Below the pieces are notes generated by a model. That model ran no database searches. It saw nothing but the letters and a program-made list of their open reading frames with translations, and had not been told where the DNA came from. Shown piece after piece: positions 26,427-36,428 of a stretch of DNA of 64,000 bases. The stretch comes from Bradyrhizobium sp. Gha. GTDB taxonomy: Bacteria > Pseudomonadota > Alphaproteobacteria > Rhizobiales > Xanthobacteraceae. Where the stretch lies: assembly GCF_900113735.1 (NCBI RefSeq), contig NZ_FOQM01000032.1, forward strand, positions 28,196 through 92,195. The letters are read 5' to 3'. Position 1 is the first letter of the stretch. Every line of letters begins with the position of its first letter. A program made the translations under genes and the position numbers.

Positions 26427-28157
26427 ATGTCCGATTCGTTAACGGCCAAGTTGGTGCCGCAATTCAAACTGGGTACCAAGGCCGTGTTGTGTGCGGTCCT
26501 GCTGATCGCGATGAATACGGCACTGGTGGTCGGCGCGGGCTATTGGTCGCTCACCTCCGCCTTCAATGATCGCGCGCTGCGCGACATCGAGGTCAGCCTG
26601 CGCACGCTGGCGCTGGCTTTCGCCGAAATCGTCCCCGACGCCAGGATCGCTATGCAGGATGGTGTGGTGGCGCGCGCCGAGATCGCCAAGATGCCCGACA
26701 TCAAGGATCACTCCATCGTCGATCGCGCGGTGTCCTATGTCGGCGGCAATGCGACCCTATTCGTGTTTGACGATGCGAGCGGGCAGTTCGTTCGCCGCTC
26801 GACTAATGTGAAGAAGGAAAATGGCGACCGCGCCGTCGGCACCCAGCTTGCCGCCGATCATCCAGCGCAGGGCTTCTTGCGCCGCGGCGAGGCTTATAAG
26901 GGACCGGCCACACTGTTCGGTAAGTCCTTCATGACCGCTTATTTCCCGATCGCGGATGCTGGCGGCAAGGTCGTCGGCATTCTCTATGTCGGCACTCCCA
27001 TGGCCCAGTACGAGGCCATGCTGGCCCAGGCAATCGAGAGCATGGCGGTCGCGGCCGGCATCGCCGCGCTGCTGGTCCTGGTGCTCACTTTGCTGGTCGT
27101 CCGCCGCGTCACCCGGCCGCTGGCCTCGGTCACCCGCTCGCTGACGGCGCTTGCCAACGGCCAGAGCGACGTCGGGATCGATTGTGAGGATCGCGCCGAC
27201 GAAATCGGCGAGATCGCGCGCACCGTTGCGGTGTTCAAGAGCAATTCGCTGGACCGGGCGCGCATGCGCAGCGAGCAGGCGGAAGCTGCGGCTGCCGCCG
27301 TCGAACAGCGCAGGGCCGACCTTCGCAACTTCGTTGCTGAATTCCGCAGCGGCATCGGCGGTATCCTCGACAAGGTGCTGCATTCCTCCGGCGAGTTCGA
27401 GCGCGTGGCGCGACAATTGACCGATACCGCGCGGTCCACCGCCGAGCTGTCGGCGAAATCGGCTGGCGCCTCCGAGCAGGCCTCCGACCACGTGCGTGCG
27501 GCAGCGTCAGCCTCGGACGAGCTCTCGCAGTCGATCTCCGAGATCACCAAGAGGATGCAAGAGTCCAATGCGATTTCCGCCGAGGCCGTGCAGCAGGCCG
27601 TGGCGACCGACCAGCGCATCGCGCAGCTTTCGGAAGCCGGCTCCCGCATCGGCGACGTCGTCAAGCTGATCACCTCTATCGCCGAGCAGACCAACTTGCT
27701 GGCGCTGAATGCCACCATCGAGGCCGCGCGCGCGGGCGATGCGGGCCGTGGCTTTGCCGTGGTGGCCCAGGAGGTCAAGACGCTCGCCGGCCAGACCGCG
27801 AAAGCGACCGACGAGATCTCGACCCAGATTGCGAGCATGCAGCAGGCGACCGAGGAGTCGGTCACCGCGATCAAGGCGATCACCGAGACTATCGAGCGCA
27901 TCAGCGGCATCGCGAGCTCGATCTCGGCCGCGGTCGAGCAGCAGCGCAGCGCCACCCACAACATCGCGGCCAGTGTTCGCGCGGCCGCTTCGGGCACCGC
28001 CGACGTCGCGGTCAATGTCCGCCACGCGGCCGAGGGCGCGAGTGAGACCGGCGAGACCTCGAGGCAGATCTTTGCCTCCGCCCAGGCGCTGTCAGGCGAG
28101 AGCCTGCATCTCAAGGCCGAGGTTGAGAGCTTCTTGGACCGCGTGCAGGCGGCTTGA
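26427..28157 (+). CDS. Methyl-accepting chemotaxis protein
   Basis: The 576-residue receptor has a first membrane helix (AVLCAVLLIAMNTALVVGAG) and a periplasmic single-Cache-type sensor of about 150 residues (AQGFLRRGEAYKGPATLFGK, then KVVGILYVGTPM). A second helix (IAALLVLVLTLLVV), HAMP (RRVTRPLASVTRSLTALANG) and the signalling domain follow. The latter contains the conserved hairpin IAEQTNLLALNATIEAARAG. It would feed a CheA/CheW array; no che genes are nearby. I chose the first ATG; an in-frame TTG at 26388 would add 13 residues. Confidence 0.93.
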   Translation: MSDSLTAKLVPQFKLGTKAVLCAVLLIAMNTALVVGAGYWSLTSAFNDRALRDIEVSLRTLALAFAEIVPDARIAMQDGVVARAEIAKMPDIKDHSIVDRAVSYVGGNATLFVFDDASGQFVRRSTNVKKENGDRAVGTQLAADHPAQGFLRRGEAYKGPATLFGKSFMTAYFPIADAGGKVVGILYVGTPMAQYEAMLAQAIESMAVAAGIAALLVLVLTLLVVRRVTRPLASVTRSLTALANGQSDVGIDCEDRADEIGEIARTVAVFKSNSLDRARMRSEQAEAAAAAVEQRRADLRNFVAEFRSGIGGILDKVLHSSGEFERVARQLTDTARSTAELSAKSAGASEQASDHVRAAASASDELSQSISEITKRMQESNAISAEAVQQAVATDQRIAQLSEAGSRIGDVVKLITSIAEQTNLLALNATIEAARAGDAGRGFAVVAQEVKTLAGQTAKATDEISTQIASMQQATEESVTAIKAITETIERISGIASSISAAVEQQRSATHNIAASVRAAASGTADVAVNVRHAAEGASETGETSRQIFASAQALSGESLHLKAEVESFLDRVQAA

Positions 28158-28740
28158 TCGTCAGAGAGCGGGCTGAAACCTTCGGCCCGGCGTGACATGG
28201 CTGACGGCATAGTGTGAGTGCCCGCGCTGCGGGCAGGGAGGCTGCCAATGAACCGCATCGCCGCGCTGTATCTCGCGCAACCCTTGTCGTCCTGCCCTGG
28301 TTGGATTTCCTGTTCCGCGGGCTGATCGCCAAGGCTTCTTCACGTCCGAGGCCGGGACATGCTCGCCGAGCTGAAGCCCTTGCGATCTGTTCTATTTGCA
28401 CAGGCGCGGCGTTGGCGCGGATCGCCGCTTCTCCGATAGCTTTAGCGATTAGTCTAAACCGCTCGCGAGTGATGGTGGTTGTCCTGCTGGCGCTGCGCTT
28501 GGTCCTGTCTGGGCGGCAGGAAAGCGCCCAAGTACAGCTCGATCCGCAAAGTCCGCGCTCAATATGCGGCGTTCGCCGACATCATGGCGGCAGCTGCGGT
28601 GAGCGTGGCCAAGATTCCCGGAGATGTCTACTGCAAACAGAACAACCTCATCTACCGAGCTGCCGGCAAAGCCTTCGTGGTGGACGATTTTGGTGTCGGA
28701 TCAGCTCCACCGCGCTGCTATTCGCCGCAGCTCCGACGAC
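28158..28740. other. Gene-poor stretch with an unidentified coding-like fragment
   Basis: Most of it shows no gene. A plus-strand segment at about 28552-28725 reads RAQYAAFADIMAAAAVSVAK, then IPGDVYCKQNNLIYRAAGKA and FVVDDFGVG, which looks protein-like but has no start and is not a family I recognise. It is probably a gene remnant. Confidence 0.4.
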
Positions 28741-29067
28741 GCCGAATGATGTCGCCGAGATGGTTACCGATGCGGAATTCGATCAGCTCCTCCGACGGCA
28801 CGTGGCCATTGCGCTCGACCATCGCCTGCTAGATTTCAACGGCCCAACGCGCGGCGTCAACGGCGCTGAGAAATTCGACCAGCATGCCTGGACGATCCGG
28901 CCGCGATGCGCGGTATCGACCAGCGTTTTGCGAAGCCCTTTCAGCTCGGCCGGGGTGCGCTCTTCATCGCGGCCCATCAATCGACTGTAGCCGGCGACAT
29001 CAGCCGCCAGCACTGCCGCCAATCTCCCTCCACCGCTCGCCGGACAAAAGCAGGCCTCTTGTGGCAA
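28741..29067 (-). pseudogene. Class III adenylate cyclase N-terminal remnant
   Basis: The frame reads RLAAVLAADVAGYSRLMGRD, then LRKTLVDTAHRGRIVQA, the start of the cyclase catalytic domain found in many Bradyrhizobium TPR-linked cyclases. After a deletion of the KTTGDG segment a second frame reads GMLVEFLSAVDAARWAVEI, then a TAG, then QAMVERNGHVPSEELIEFRI and GNHLGDII. The frameshift, the stop and the loss of the second metal-binding aspartate mark it as dead. Confidence 0.8.
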
Positions 29068-29251
29068 AAATTTCGGTCAAACCAATAGAAGAACGGAACG
29101 ACTATCATTCACAGCCGCATTGTCGGATAATGTGACCGCATATTCAATGTCGGCCGATTGGGTGAAGCCTCCATCCTTGTATCTTTGCAAGCAGGGCTGA
29201 CGGTAATCTGCAATGCGGTTTTTTCGCACATTTTTGTGACGAGGAGATACC

Positions 29252-30301
29252 ATGGGTCATCAATATCAGAGCATTCTCGACACTATCGGCCACACACCCG
29301 TTGTGCGAATCAATCGTCTCGCGCCCGCGGAGGTCAACCTCTTTGTGAAGGTGGAGGCCTTCAATCCGCTTGGCTCAGTCAAGGACCGGCTCGCTCTCGG
29401 CGTCATCGAGGCCGCGGAGGAATCCGGAGAACTCAAGCCCGGTCAGACCGTGATTGAGGCGACGAGCGGTAATACAGGCATCGGCCTTGCGATGGTATGC
29501 GCCGCCAAAGGATACCCCCTGGTAGTCACCATGGCCGAGACCTTCAGCATAGAGCGGCGGCGGCTGATGCGGTTCTTGGGCGCGAAGGTCGTCGTAACAC
29601 CGGCAGCCGACCGGGCGGTTGGAATGATCAACAAGACCATTGAGCTTGCCAAGAGCCATGGCTGGTTCATGACGCGGCAGTTCGAAAACGAAGCCAATCC
29701 CGACTACCACTCCAAAACAACGGCGGTCGAGATTTTGGACGATTTCGCCGGAGATCGGCTGGACTATTGGGTCACGGGCTACGGGACTGGCGGCACGCTG
29801 AAAGGCGTGTCGCGAGTGCTCAAGAAGGAACGTCCCGACACGAAGATCATCGTCTGCGAGCCCCAGGATGCGCAACTGCTGGGCAGCGGCGTCGAACAGA
29901 AGCGTAACGACGATGGCACGCCAGCGGCGCCGCATCCGACATTCAAGCCGCATCCGATGCAGGGCTGGACGCCCGATTTCATCCCGAAGCTCGCCGGTGA
30001 CGCCGTCACGATGAAACTCTTCGACCGCATCCTGCCCATCCCTGGCCCCGAGGCCATCAGGTGCAGCAAGGAACTCGCGACCAAGGAAGGCATCTTTGTC
30101 GGCATCACCTCGGGCGCAACCCTGGCCGGCGCGCTCAAGATCGCGGCAGAGGCCGAGAAAGGCGCAAACATCCTTTGCATGCTGCCTGACACCGGCGAGC
30201 GTTATCTTAGCACGCCGTTGTTCGCAGACGTTCCGGTCGACATGAACGAGGAGGAGCTGGAGATCTCGCGCTCAACGCCAACGGCCCAGTTCAAGACTTA
30301 G
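29252..30301 (+). CDS. cysK: Cysteine synthase (O-acetylserine sulfhydrylase)
   Basis: The 349-residue PLP enzyme has the active-site lysine in NPLGSVKDR, the substrate loop EATSGNTGIGLAM, the PLP-phosphate loop GYGTGGTLKG and the later GITSGATLAGALKIA. It makes cysteine from O-acetylserine and sulfide. A ribosome-binding site GAGGAG precedes the ATG. The gene stands alone between a cyclase remnant and an EAL remnant. The C-terminal region is somewhat longer than in enterobacterial CysK. CysK-family paralogues with other sulfur donors cannot be excluded. Confidence 0.9.
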   Translation: MGHQYQSILDTIGHTPVVRINRLAPAEVNLFVKVEAFNPLGSVKDRLALGVIEAAEESGELKPGQTVIEATSGNTGIGLAMVCAAKGYPLVVTMAETFSIERRRLMRFLGAKVVVTPAADRAVGMINKTIELAKSHGWFMTRQFENEANPDYHSKTTAVEILDDFAGDRLDYWVTGYGTGGTLKGVSRVLKKERPDTKIIVCEPQDAQLLGSGVEQKRNDDGTPAAPHPTFKPHPMQGWTPDFIPKLAGDAVTMKLFDRILPIPGPEAIRCSKELATKEGIFVGITSGATLAGALKIAAEAEKGANILCMLPDTGERYLSTPLFADVPVDMNEEELEISRSTPTAQFKT

Positions 30302-30497
30302 GAGTTTCGAAGGAGGTTGCTGAACGGGTTCGCAGGGCCGATTAGATGGGGGGCCTGAGTCGAAATGCGGCCATTGAGTGCTCGACGTTCATTTCGCCGA
30401 GGATGGCAATCGTGGTCAAAGGACGCCCAAGAACCTCGCCGTCCCGCGCGGCTGGGCGCTCAACATTCCGCGATCTCACCCGGATCGCGCCTCGAAT

Positions 30498-30575
30498 CGC
30501 GCTTGCGAGCAGGCGGCTAGTTGGCCGAACGAGTTCAACGTTGCGGTCAACGTCTCGCCGATCCAATTTCGAGAT
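30498..30575 (+). pseudogene. EAL-domain fragment
   Basis: A short in-frame segment reads ACEQAASWPNEFNVAVNVSP and then IQFRD, matching the central strand of EAL phosphodiesterases (ACxQAxxW...VAVNLSPxQF). The flanks do not continue as EAL sequence. It resembles the equivalent part of the intact GGDEF-EAL protein encoded at 21937-24699. Confidence 0.6.
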
Positions 30576-30753
30576 ATGCATCGAGGGGCAGGGGTCGAGT
30601 TGGAGGTTGCTGGGCCTCTAGAGGAAGGCCGAGCACGAATGACCTTACTCGAAAACTTCTATTCTTTCGATGCCAATCGTCATTCCGAATCCAAAAAGGA
30701 GAAGCGACTACGACTTTAAGGGGACATCACAGGAAATCCGTAGCAAAACGCCA

Positions 30754-30936
30754 CTAATTAGTCGGGGACGTTCTCCAGCCGTAGGACTGACCGGGAATTT
30801 GTCCAGTAATCTCCACGTCCTCTCCATCAGAAATGCGCCAAGCCGCCACGCCGAAGCAGATCGTCAGAACGACCGCCGTAGCCAGCAAAAAGGTTGAGAG
30901 AAACTGACTCAAGCCGGCGGCCCCTGAATGCAACAT
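30754..30936 (-). CDS. Small single-pass membrane protein
   Basis: From the ATG at 30936 the frame encodes 60 residues with a membrane helix (LSQFLSTFLLATAVVLTICF) and a polar tail ending GQSYGWRTSPTN. No good ribosome-binding site is seen; a TTG at 31023 in the same frame is an alternative. Directly upstream on the same strand is another small membrane protein gene. Function unknown. Confidence 0.45.
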   Translation of the reverse strand: MLHSGAAGLSQFLSTFLLATAVVLTICFGVAAWRISDGEDVEITGQIPGQSYGWRTSPTN

Positions 30937-31009
30937 CTGGGAGAGCGACCACGCTACGCTGATTCGGAAAACGGAGACGTGCTGACCTATCCCCGATTTT
31001 CCACACCAG

Positions 31010-31168
31010 TCAGATGGAGCCAAAAGCGCTCACGATTCCAATCGTCATTGGTATGAGCGCGACGATGGTCCACAAAGCCGGCGAGCTGGTGGAGAGCCCA
31101 GCGATGAGTATCACGGCACCGAAGCCCACAAGGAGTGCCGAGATGGCATACCAAACGGCTTTTTCCAT
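31010..31168 (-). CDS. Small two-helix membrane protein
   Basis: The 52-residue frame reads MEKAVWYAISALLVGFGAVI and continues LIAGLSTSSPALWTIVALIP, MTIGIVSAFGSI. Two hydrophobic helices with a short polar turn are evident. The ribosome-binding site is weak. I do not recognise a named family; similar tiny membrane proteins are common in Bradyrhizobium. It could form a unit with the gene at 30754. Confidence 0.5.
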   Translation of the reverse strand: MEKAVWYAISALLVGFGAVILIAGLSTSSPALWTIVALIPMTIGIVSAFGSI

Positions 31169-31870
31169 CGTTCGATGCACGAGCAAACAGAGGATCGATT
31201 GCGCCTCTAGGACTCAAAGTCATCGGAAACGTTCCTAGCCGCTGCGGTGCTTAGTGTTCGCTGTTGGCAGCCCGCTTGCTGGGTTCTTCTGGCGAGCTCC
31301 TTCCGTGGCCTAACTTAGGTTCCTGAGCATACGAGCACCGCTCACTGGCTGCTACGAAGGACCAATCTGTTCGCCGGCAGCGGACTTTCACTCACGACGC
31401 CTCCCGATCGCCTGCTCGTGATAGGTAAGTAAGCCGCGCTAAGCCTTCCGCGCATTTGTTTATATGAGGCAGGAAATGAGAACCGTGTTGTTCCCTGGAA
31501 TAGCCCTGAACTGAAGGAGCAGCGGCCCCGGCCTTGTTCAAAACGGCACGGGAAGTGATCGCCACCGCATCGTTCTTGGCTCGGTTGCTGAGCGATTGCT
31601 GCACTTATTCGTGCTCGCAGTTGCTCGCCTTCACGCGGAAATGCTCCGCTCGTCGTCGTCAGTACTTGTGAGAGTGCACACGCTCGGGGTTGGCGCCCTG
31701 AGGAAACGCCCGGGCCGCTAGTGGAGCAACCCAGGCCCTTGCTCATTCGGAGGAGAGAACGCTTGGCTAATCAGTGCGGAGCACCTTCGTTCCTAAAGTG
31801 CGAGCAACCCCAGCCGCCTCCGGGGACTAATGTCTGGCGAGACGTCGTCCAGTTATCGCGAAGCTTACGA
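31169..31870. other. Gene-poor region
   Basis: About 700 bp without a supported gene. A 70-codon minus-strand frame (31392-31604, product starting MQQSLSNRAKNDAVAITSRA) is open but unrecognised. Confidence 0.4.
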
Positions 31871-31874
31871 ATGG

Positions 31875-32010
31875 TCATCCTGGCATGAGGGTATCGCCTG
31901 GCGCCAATAACCGGACAGACGTACCGCTCTCGTGCAGCTCGAGCCAACCTTGGTCGATCGCATAGCGGATGCCGGCACCAAATTCTGGACCCATGGCATT
32001 GCAGCCGTTC
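31875..32010 (-). pseudogene. Tail of a small hypothetical gene fused behind the GH15 remnant
   Basis: The frame reads NAMGPEFGAGIRYAIDQGWL and ELHESGTSVRLLAPGDTLMP, resembling the C-terminus of short Bradyrhizobium hypothetical proteins (AIxxGWLxLHESGTYVRxT). It has no start of its own and follows the broken GH15 gene, so it marks a deletion junction. Confidence 0.5.
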
Positions 32011-32069
32011 TTCGATGCGGAAAGGGGCGTTGGTCTTCTCAATGTGTATGCGGCCATCCCGAACCGCCT

Positions 32070-33649
32070 CACTGCGCTTGGCGGCCAGCCAAAAGCTGCA
32101 TGCCAGGAACATGCCCTCACCGCGCGGCAGGCCGTCCTTCGTTACGCCGGTTATCGTAGCGACGGACAAAGCCGTCATCGATCAGCTCGCGCTCAATTGC
32201 ATTTCACCGTGGAAATCACTCTTGAATCCACGGGCGGCAGGAATCCGACTGCAGGAATCAGCAATAAGCTCGCGTCGAGTTGTGGCTCGCCGTAAACCTG
32301 GGTAAAGCTCTGCCGCTGTTCGTCGTAGCCGCAGCGACAAACGTCATCGTGAATTGCGGCGCGCTGTGCCTGCCACTCGTCCACCGGGCCTTTCATGCCG
32401 AATTCTGTCGCCGACTTGATGGCTCGATCAAAGGCCACCCACGCCATCATCTTGGAGTAGGTGAATTGCTTTGCTCCACCCCGGACCTCCCAAATGCCTT
32501 CGTCCGGTTCGGTCCAGATGCCTTTCAGGTGATCCAAGAGGGCGCATTGGACAGCCCACGCACGCTTGTTCTCAGGAAGCCCACCACGGCGCGCCTGATA
32601 GAGGGCATCCATCAACTCACCGTAGACGTCGAGCTGGAGCTGCGTATGTGCGGCGTTTCCGATCCGTACAGGCCTCGAGTTCTCGTAACCTGAGAGCCAT
32701 GGCACTTCCCACTCCGTCAGCCGGCGCTCGCCGGTGACGGCGTACATGATCTGCAGTTGCTGAGGACTTCCCGCGACTGCCCTCACCAGCCAGTCCCGCC
32801 ATGCGCGTGCCTCGTCGTAATAGCCGCCTCCCATGAGTGCCAGAAGCGTCAGCGTGGCGTCGCGTACCCAGCAGAAGCGATAATCCCAGTTTCTGGGACC
32901 ACCGATCTGCTCGGGAAGGGATGTGGTGGCAGCTGCGACGATGCCACCGCTGGGGCCGAACGTCAGAGCTTTTAAGGTTATCAATGAGCGGAGAACCTGC
33001 TCCGAATAAGGGCCTGCCGCTTCACACCGACTGGACCAATCGCGCCAGAAGCTTTCGGTCCTGTCTAATAGATGCGCTGAGTTCTCCCGTTCTGCGGGAT
33101 CCTGGTACGAAGTCTGATGAGTGAGGACGAAGGCGACTCGCTCGGCTTCACCGATGGAAAAGGAGCCCACAGTCTTCATAGACTCGCCCCGCAGAGGCAC
33201 ATCACTCCTGAGCAGCAGCATGGATGCCCCTGCGACCGGGGAGATCGCACCGTCTTGAAGGCGACTGACCCAGGGAACGCTGACACCGTAGTCGAAGCGC
33301 GCGACCAGTTCGCTGCGCATTTCGACCTTGCCTTCGAGGCCTTCTACGATTCTGACGATCTTCGACAGATTTGCCTTGGCGGCATGAAGTCGATAAGGCG
33401 GACTCGACCTTGATCGCTCGTGAAGATCGTATCTAGGATCAAGGTGCCCCGATGGTACCGGCGCTCGCTTTCGTATTGACCGCCGGGGCCTATCTTCCAA
33501 AACCCGTTCTTCTCATCTCCGAGCAGCCGCCCGAAACAACTGTCGGAATCGAAGCGCGGAAGGCAGAGCCAATCAATCGAACCGTCGCGCCCGACCAATC
33601 CTCCAGTTTCACAATCACCGATGAGGGCGTAGTCTTCGATCCGCGCCAT
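32070..33649 (-). pseudogene. GH15 glucanohydrolase (glucoamylase/trehalase type), frameshifted
   Basis: An ATG at 33649 opens MARIEDYALIGDCETGGLVG, then RDGSIDWLCLPRFDSDSCFG, the conserved start of bacterial GH15 proteins. The frame shifts near 33385 and continues through LPEQIGGPRNWDYRFCWVRD and TEPDEGIWEVRGG, which holds a catalytic glutamate. Another frameshift near 32200 (premature TGA) and a third soon after precede GEGMFLACSFWLA. The C-terminal segment with the catalytic base is lost. Intact relatives hydrolyse alpha-glucosidic bonds in glucans or trehalose. Confidence 0.88.
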
Positions 33650-33982
33650 TCGAGCCACCGAACGGATCAATGTGCAAAAGCAATCGCGAGTTCCGCGGAC
33701 CCTTTTAGAAGGCTGTAGACTTTCGCAGTACGGTGGGCCGCGGACTTGCGGGGCCTCGTTTATGCTGAAAGGGTGGATGCAGTACGCATTATCCGAGACC
33801 GCAACATCGTCACGGGGCAGAGACTGTCGCCCAAGCCGGGCAGAACCAGCAGATCGGGTTTTTCGGCCGTTGTGGATTGACTGGGAAGAGGACCGCCTGG
33901 TGGCGGCCGTCTTAACATATATGACTCCCAAGGCTTGAAAAAGCCGCTATGCTTGTTGGGTTTTCCCGTCTGGGGGCAATTC
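33650..33982. other. Divergent intergenic region
   Basis: It lies between the minus-strand GH15 pseudogene and the plus-strand small gene at 33983. A short hairpin GGCTTgaaaAAGCC occurs near 33933-33947. No gene supported. Confidence 0.4.
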
Positions 33983-34172
33983 ATGTTCGATACCGCCACT
34001 ACCGTGCTTTTGCGCGCGGTCCTCGATGAAGTTTGCGATAGCATTTCGCAGCGCGAGATCGGGCCACACACGCACGTCGAATATCTTGGAAGCCGCTACC
34101 AACGGCCAAATCTCGCCCGAAGCTCTCCGACAGGTCGGTCACCACGCACTCTCGCGCCCGCCGGTCATGTAG
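33983..34172 (+). pseudogene. Small conserved hypothetical, frameshifted
   Basis: With GGGGGCAATTC ahead of the ATG, the frame reads MFDTATTVLLRAVLDEVCDS, ISQREIGPHTHV and then leaves frame. The alternative frame continues SNILEAATNGQISPEALRQV, GHHALSRPPVM to TAG at 34170. Together they make a helical protein of about 62 residues of a type common in Bradyrhizobium. One or two bases appear deleted at the join. Confidence 0.65.
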
Positions 34173-34194
34173 CGCTAACCGGGCAGGGGCCGCG

Positions 34195-34596
34195 GTGAAC
34201 TTCCAGATTACGGTGCTAAAGATTTTGGTGAGTTATCCGGCTGGCTTCGCCGTGATGGCCGACCTCAAGCGCGACATGGCGATTCTGGCGACGAGCGGCC
34301 GCGATTGGGCGGAGCGCACGCGGCGGCTCTCTGCGCGCATGCCGGATCTCGACATCTTCTCGCAAGGCTTGGTCGAGCGCGAAAGCGGCGGCTGGAAGAT
34401 CACCGCGAAGGGGCGGAAAGCGCTGGAATTCCTGGAGGCTCGCCCTGGGACCGACCAGATCGAGGAGCCTGCGCCCGAGGCTGCCGCAGCACAGGTGCCT
34501 GTGCTGCGACAGCCCGCGGAGCGGGCGAAACGGCGGCGCGAACGCCGCGAGCGGCGCCGGGAAGCTTGCGGACGGGCACGGGCCAGCGCATCTTGA
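34195..34596 (+). CDS. Hypothetical protein with winged-helix-like core and basic tail
   Basis: The 133-residue product starts at a GTG (34195). Residues 1-80 (FQITVLKILVSYPAGFAVMA, ADLKRDMAILATSGRDWAER, then GWKITAKGRKALEFLEAR) have the look of a winged-helix domain like that at the N-terminus of Mrr-type proteins. The C-terminal 50 residues are very Arg-rich (RAKRRRERRERRREACGRAR), suggesting nucleic-acid contact. Probably a DNA-binding protein of unknown role. Confidence 0.6.
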   Translation: MNFQITVLKILVSYPAGFAVMADLKRDMAILATSGRDWAERTRRLSARMPDLDIFSQGLVERESGGWKITAKGRKALEFLEARPGTDQIEEPAPEAAAAQVPVLRQPAERAKRRRERRERRREACGRARASAS

Positions 34597-34628
34597 GTTC
34601 GGAGGTTTCGCAAGGTCGAGGTTGGCCG

Positions 34629-35309
34629 TCATGACGTCCGCGGCTCCTTGGCGGAGACAAGAGGGACGAAGCGGACCTCCTCTATTCTTTCGTCGACGAA
34701 TTGACCGTCCGCCTTTCTTGTCAGCTTCGTGAGCCACTGCACACCGTCAGGATCGCCGAGCGGGATAAGAAGTCGTCCCGACGGAGCCAGTTGAGTCTTG
34801 AGGATCACGGGCACCTGTGCGCTGGCCGCCGATACCAGGATCACGTCGAACTCGCCGCCCTGCGGCCATCCTGCGGTCCCATCGCCATGACGCAGATCCA
34901 CGTTGAGACAGCCGAGATGCCGAAGGCGCGATCGGGCGCGTCGCACCAATGTCTCGTGGCGCTCGATCGCGCAAACCTCTCGCCCGAGCTTGGCGGCGAG
35001 TGCCGCCAGATAACCCGAGCCCGCCCCGATCTCCAGAATCCGGTCCGACTTGGTGATCGCGGCGGCCTCGAGCATTCTCGCGACGATGTAGGGCTGAGAA
35101 ATGGTCTGCCCTTTCGGGATCGGTACCGCACTGTCTTCGTACGCGGCTTCGGCGAACCGCCGATCAAGGAAGACTTCGCGGGGCACCTGCCGCATCGCCA
35201 GCAGGACCTGCCTGCTGCAGATGCCGCGGCTGGCAATTTGCACGTCGACCATCGCGTCGCGGAGGAAGCGGGACCTCCTGGACCGTCTGCTCTCCTTGAT
35301 CCCGCGCAT
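34629..35309 (-). CDS. pcm: Protein-L-isoaspartate O-methyltransferase
   Basis: The 226-residue enzyme repairs isoaspartyl residues in aged proteins using S-adenosylmethionine. It has the substrate-binding AVPIPKGQTISQPYIVARML, the SAM motif RILEIGAGSGYLAALAAKLG and later FDVILVSAASAQVP. I chose the ATG at 35309, preceded by GGAGAGG; the open frame extends further upstream without a better start. The usual start-proximal basic region (ESRRSRRSRFLRDAMV) is present. It is divergent from the small exported protein at 35511. Confidence 0.9.
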   Translation of the reverse strand: MRGIKESRRSRRSRFLRDAMVDVQIASRGICSRQVLLAMRQVPREVFLDRRFAEAAYEDSAVPIPKGQTISQPYIVARMLEAAAITKSDRILEIGAGSGYLAALAAKLGREVCAIERHETLVRRARSRLRHLGCLNVDLRHGDGTAGWPQGGEFDVILVSAASAQVPVILKTQLAPSGRLLIPLGDPDGVQWLTKLTRKADGQFVDERIEEVRFVPLVSAKEPRTS

Positions 35310-35510
35310 AACCTCTCCAGGCATGGACGATCCGTTCCAGCAGATGGGAAACTCGGAGGCGAGCGACTTGCTCCTTTGCGAGACGGTTCGCCGACGAGGC
35401 CGATTTCCCTGGATGACCAAATTGCGAACCTGCAGTCAGGAACGTGCTCGCAGCGGGAACGACCGCCTCCTGATCGAATTGATCTTGCGAAAACGAGGGA
35501 GGAGAAGCTC

Positions 35511-35741
35511 ATGAAATTGATGTTCACGGCGGCGTTCGTGGCCGCAATAGCGCTGGCTTCCGCCTCCGGCGCGGACGCAAAGGGCTGCATCAAAGGAGCC
35601 ATCGTAGGCGGTGTCGCGGGCCACATGGCCGGTCACGGCAAGCTTGGCGCTGCGGCGGGATGCGCAATCGGGCATCATGAAGCCAATAAACAAAAGAGCC
35701 CGAACGATTCGAATGCGCAGGCGCCCTCCGGGCAGAAGTAG
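35511..35741 (+). CDS. Small exported glycine-zipper protein
   Basis: The 76-residue product has a signal peptide (MKLMFTAAFVAAIALASASG, then ADAKG) and a glycine-zipper-like core (IVGGVAGHMAGHGKLGAAAG) with two cysteines. GGGAGGAGAAGCTC gives an excellent ribosome-binding site. Similar small envelope proteins are frequent in Bradyrhizobium; role unknown, probably periplasmic or membrane-associated. Confidence 0.8.
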   Translation: MKLMFTAAFVAAIALASASGADAKGCIKGAIVGGVAGHMAGHGKLGAAAGCAIGHHEANKQKSPNDSNAQAPSGQK

Positions 35742-36032
35742 CTACCGCCGAGCGGGACGTCAGGGACGCGCCGGTTGAAGATCCACTCCCATTCCGGGAG
35801 CCACATCGTCGAGCTCAAAGACGGCTCGACCTGGCGCTCGACTGGAAGCCCAAGACCGAGCTGACGGTCGCCGAAGTCGATAGTGAGGCCGCCAGATGCT
35901 GTGCGGCGGCGGGAGGGTGCGGGTCAGGGCGAGCGTTGGCCCGCGAAGGATAAAAGTGATGCGCCGAAGGACGGCTGACGCACGTGTGCCGCGCGGAAGG
36001 GCCGTGCCCCGCCCCGGCGGGGTGGAGCTGAA

Positions 36033-36194
36033 ATGGAAGACGAGAAGACCCAATTACTCGCCGAAGCCCAGAGGTGCAGGCGCTTGGCTGCTTCCATCAC
36101 CGATCCTGAGGTGATCGAGCGGCTCACCGCAATGGCAGAAGAATACGAACGCCGAGCCAGTGCTTCGTCCGACGCGAAGGACGGGAAGCCTTGA
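36033..36194 (+). CDS. Small conserved helical protein
   Basis: The 53-residue frame (MEDEKTQLLAEAQRCRRLAA, SITDPEVIERLTAMAEEYER, RASAS...) follows GGTGGAGCTGAA and is typical of short Bradyrhizobium proteins with the pattern AxRCRxLAxxIxDPxxxxxLxxLAxEYExRA. It is soluble and amphipathic. No function is known to me. Confidence 0.7.
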   Translation: MEDEKTQLLAEAQRCRRLAASITDPEVIERLTAMAEEYERRASASSDAKDGKP

Positions 36195-36428
36195 GTGAGG
36201 CCTTCGCCCATAGGCGCGGTCAAGGCTGCATGGCTTGGCTAATTGTCCTTGGCGGCGACGCCAGAGCGATCGCCCCGCTCAGCGCAGGTTCACAACGGCC
36301 AAGATATTGTAAGGACGAGGAACGGATGTGGGCGATGCCGGTTTCAAAGATGCCTGCGCGCGTTGCTACCGCGGCCGCGAATGGCCCCACATAGCCGGTT
36401 CGGATCCACTGCTACTTTGGTTCGTGTC

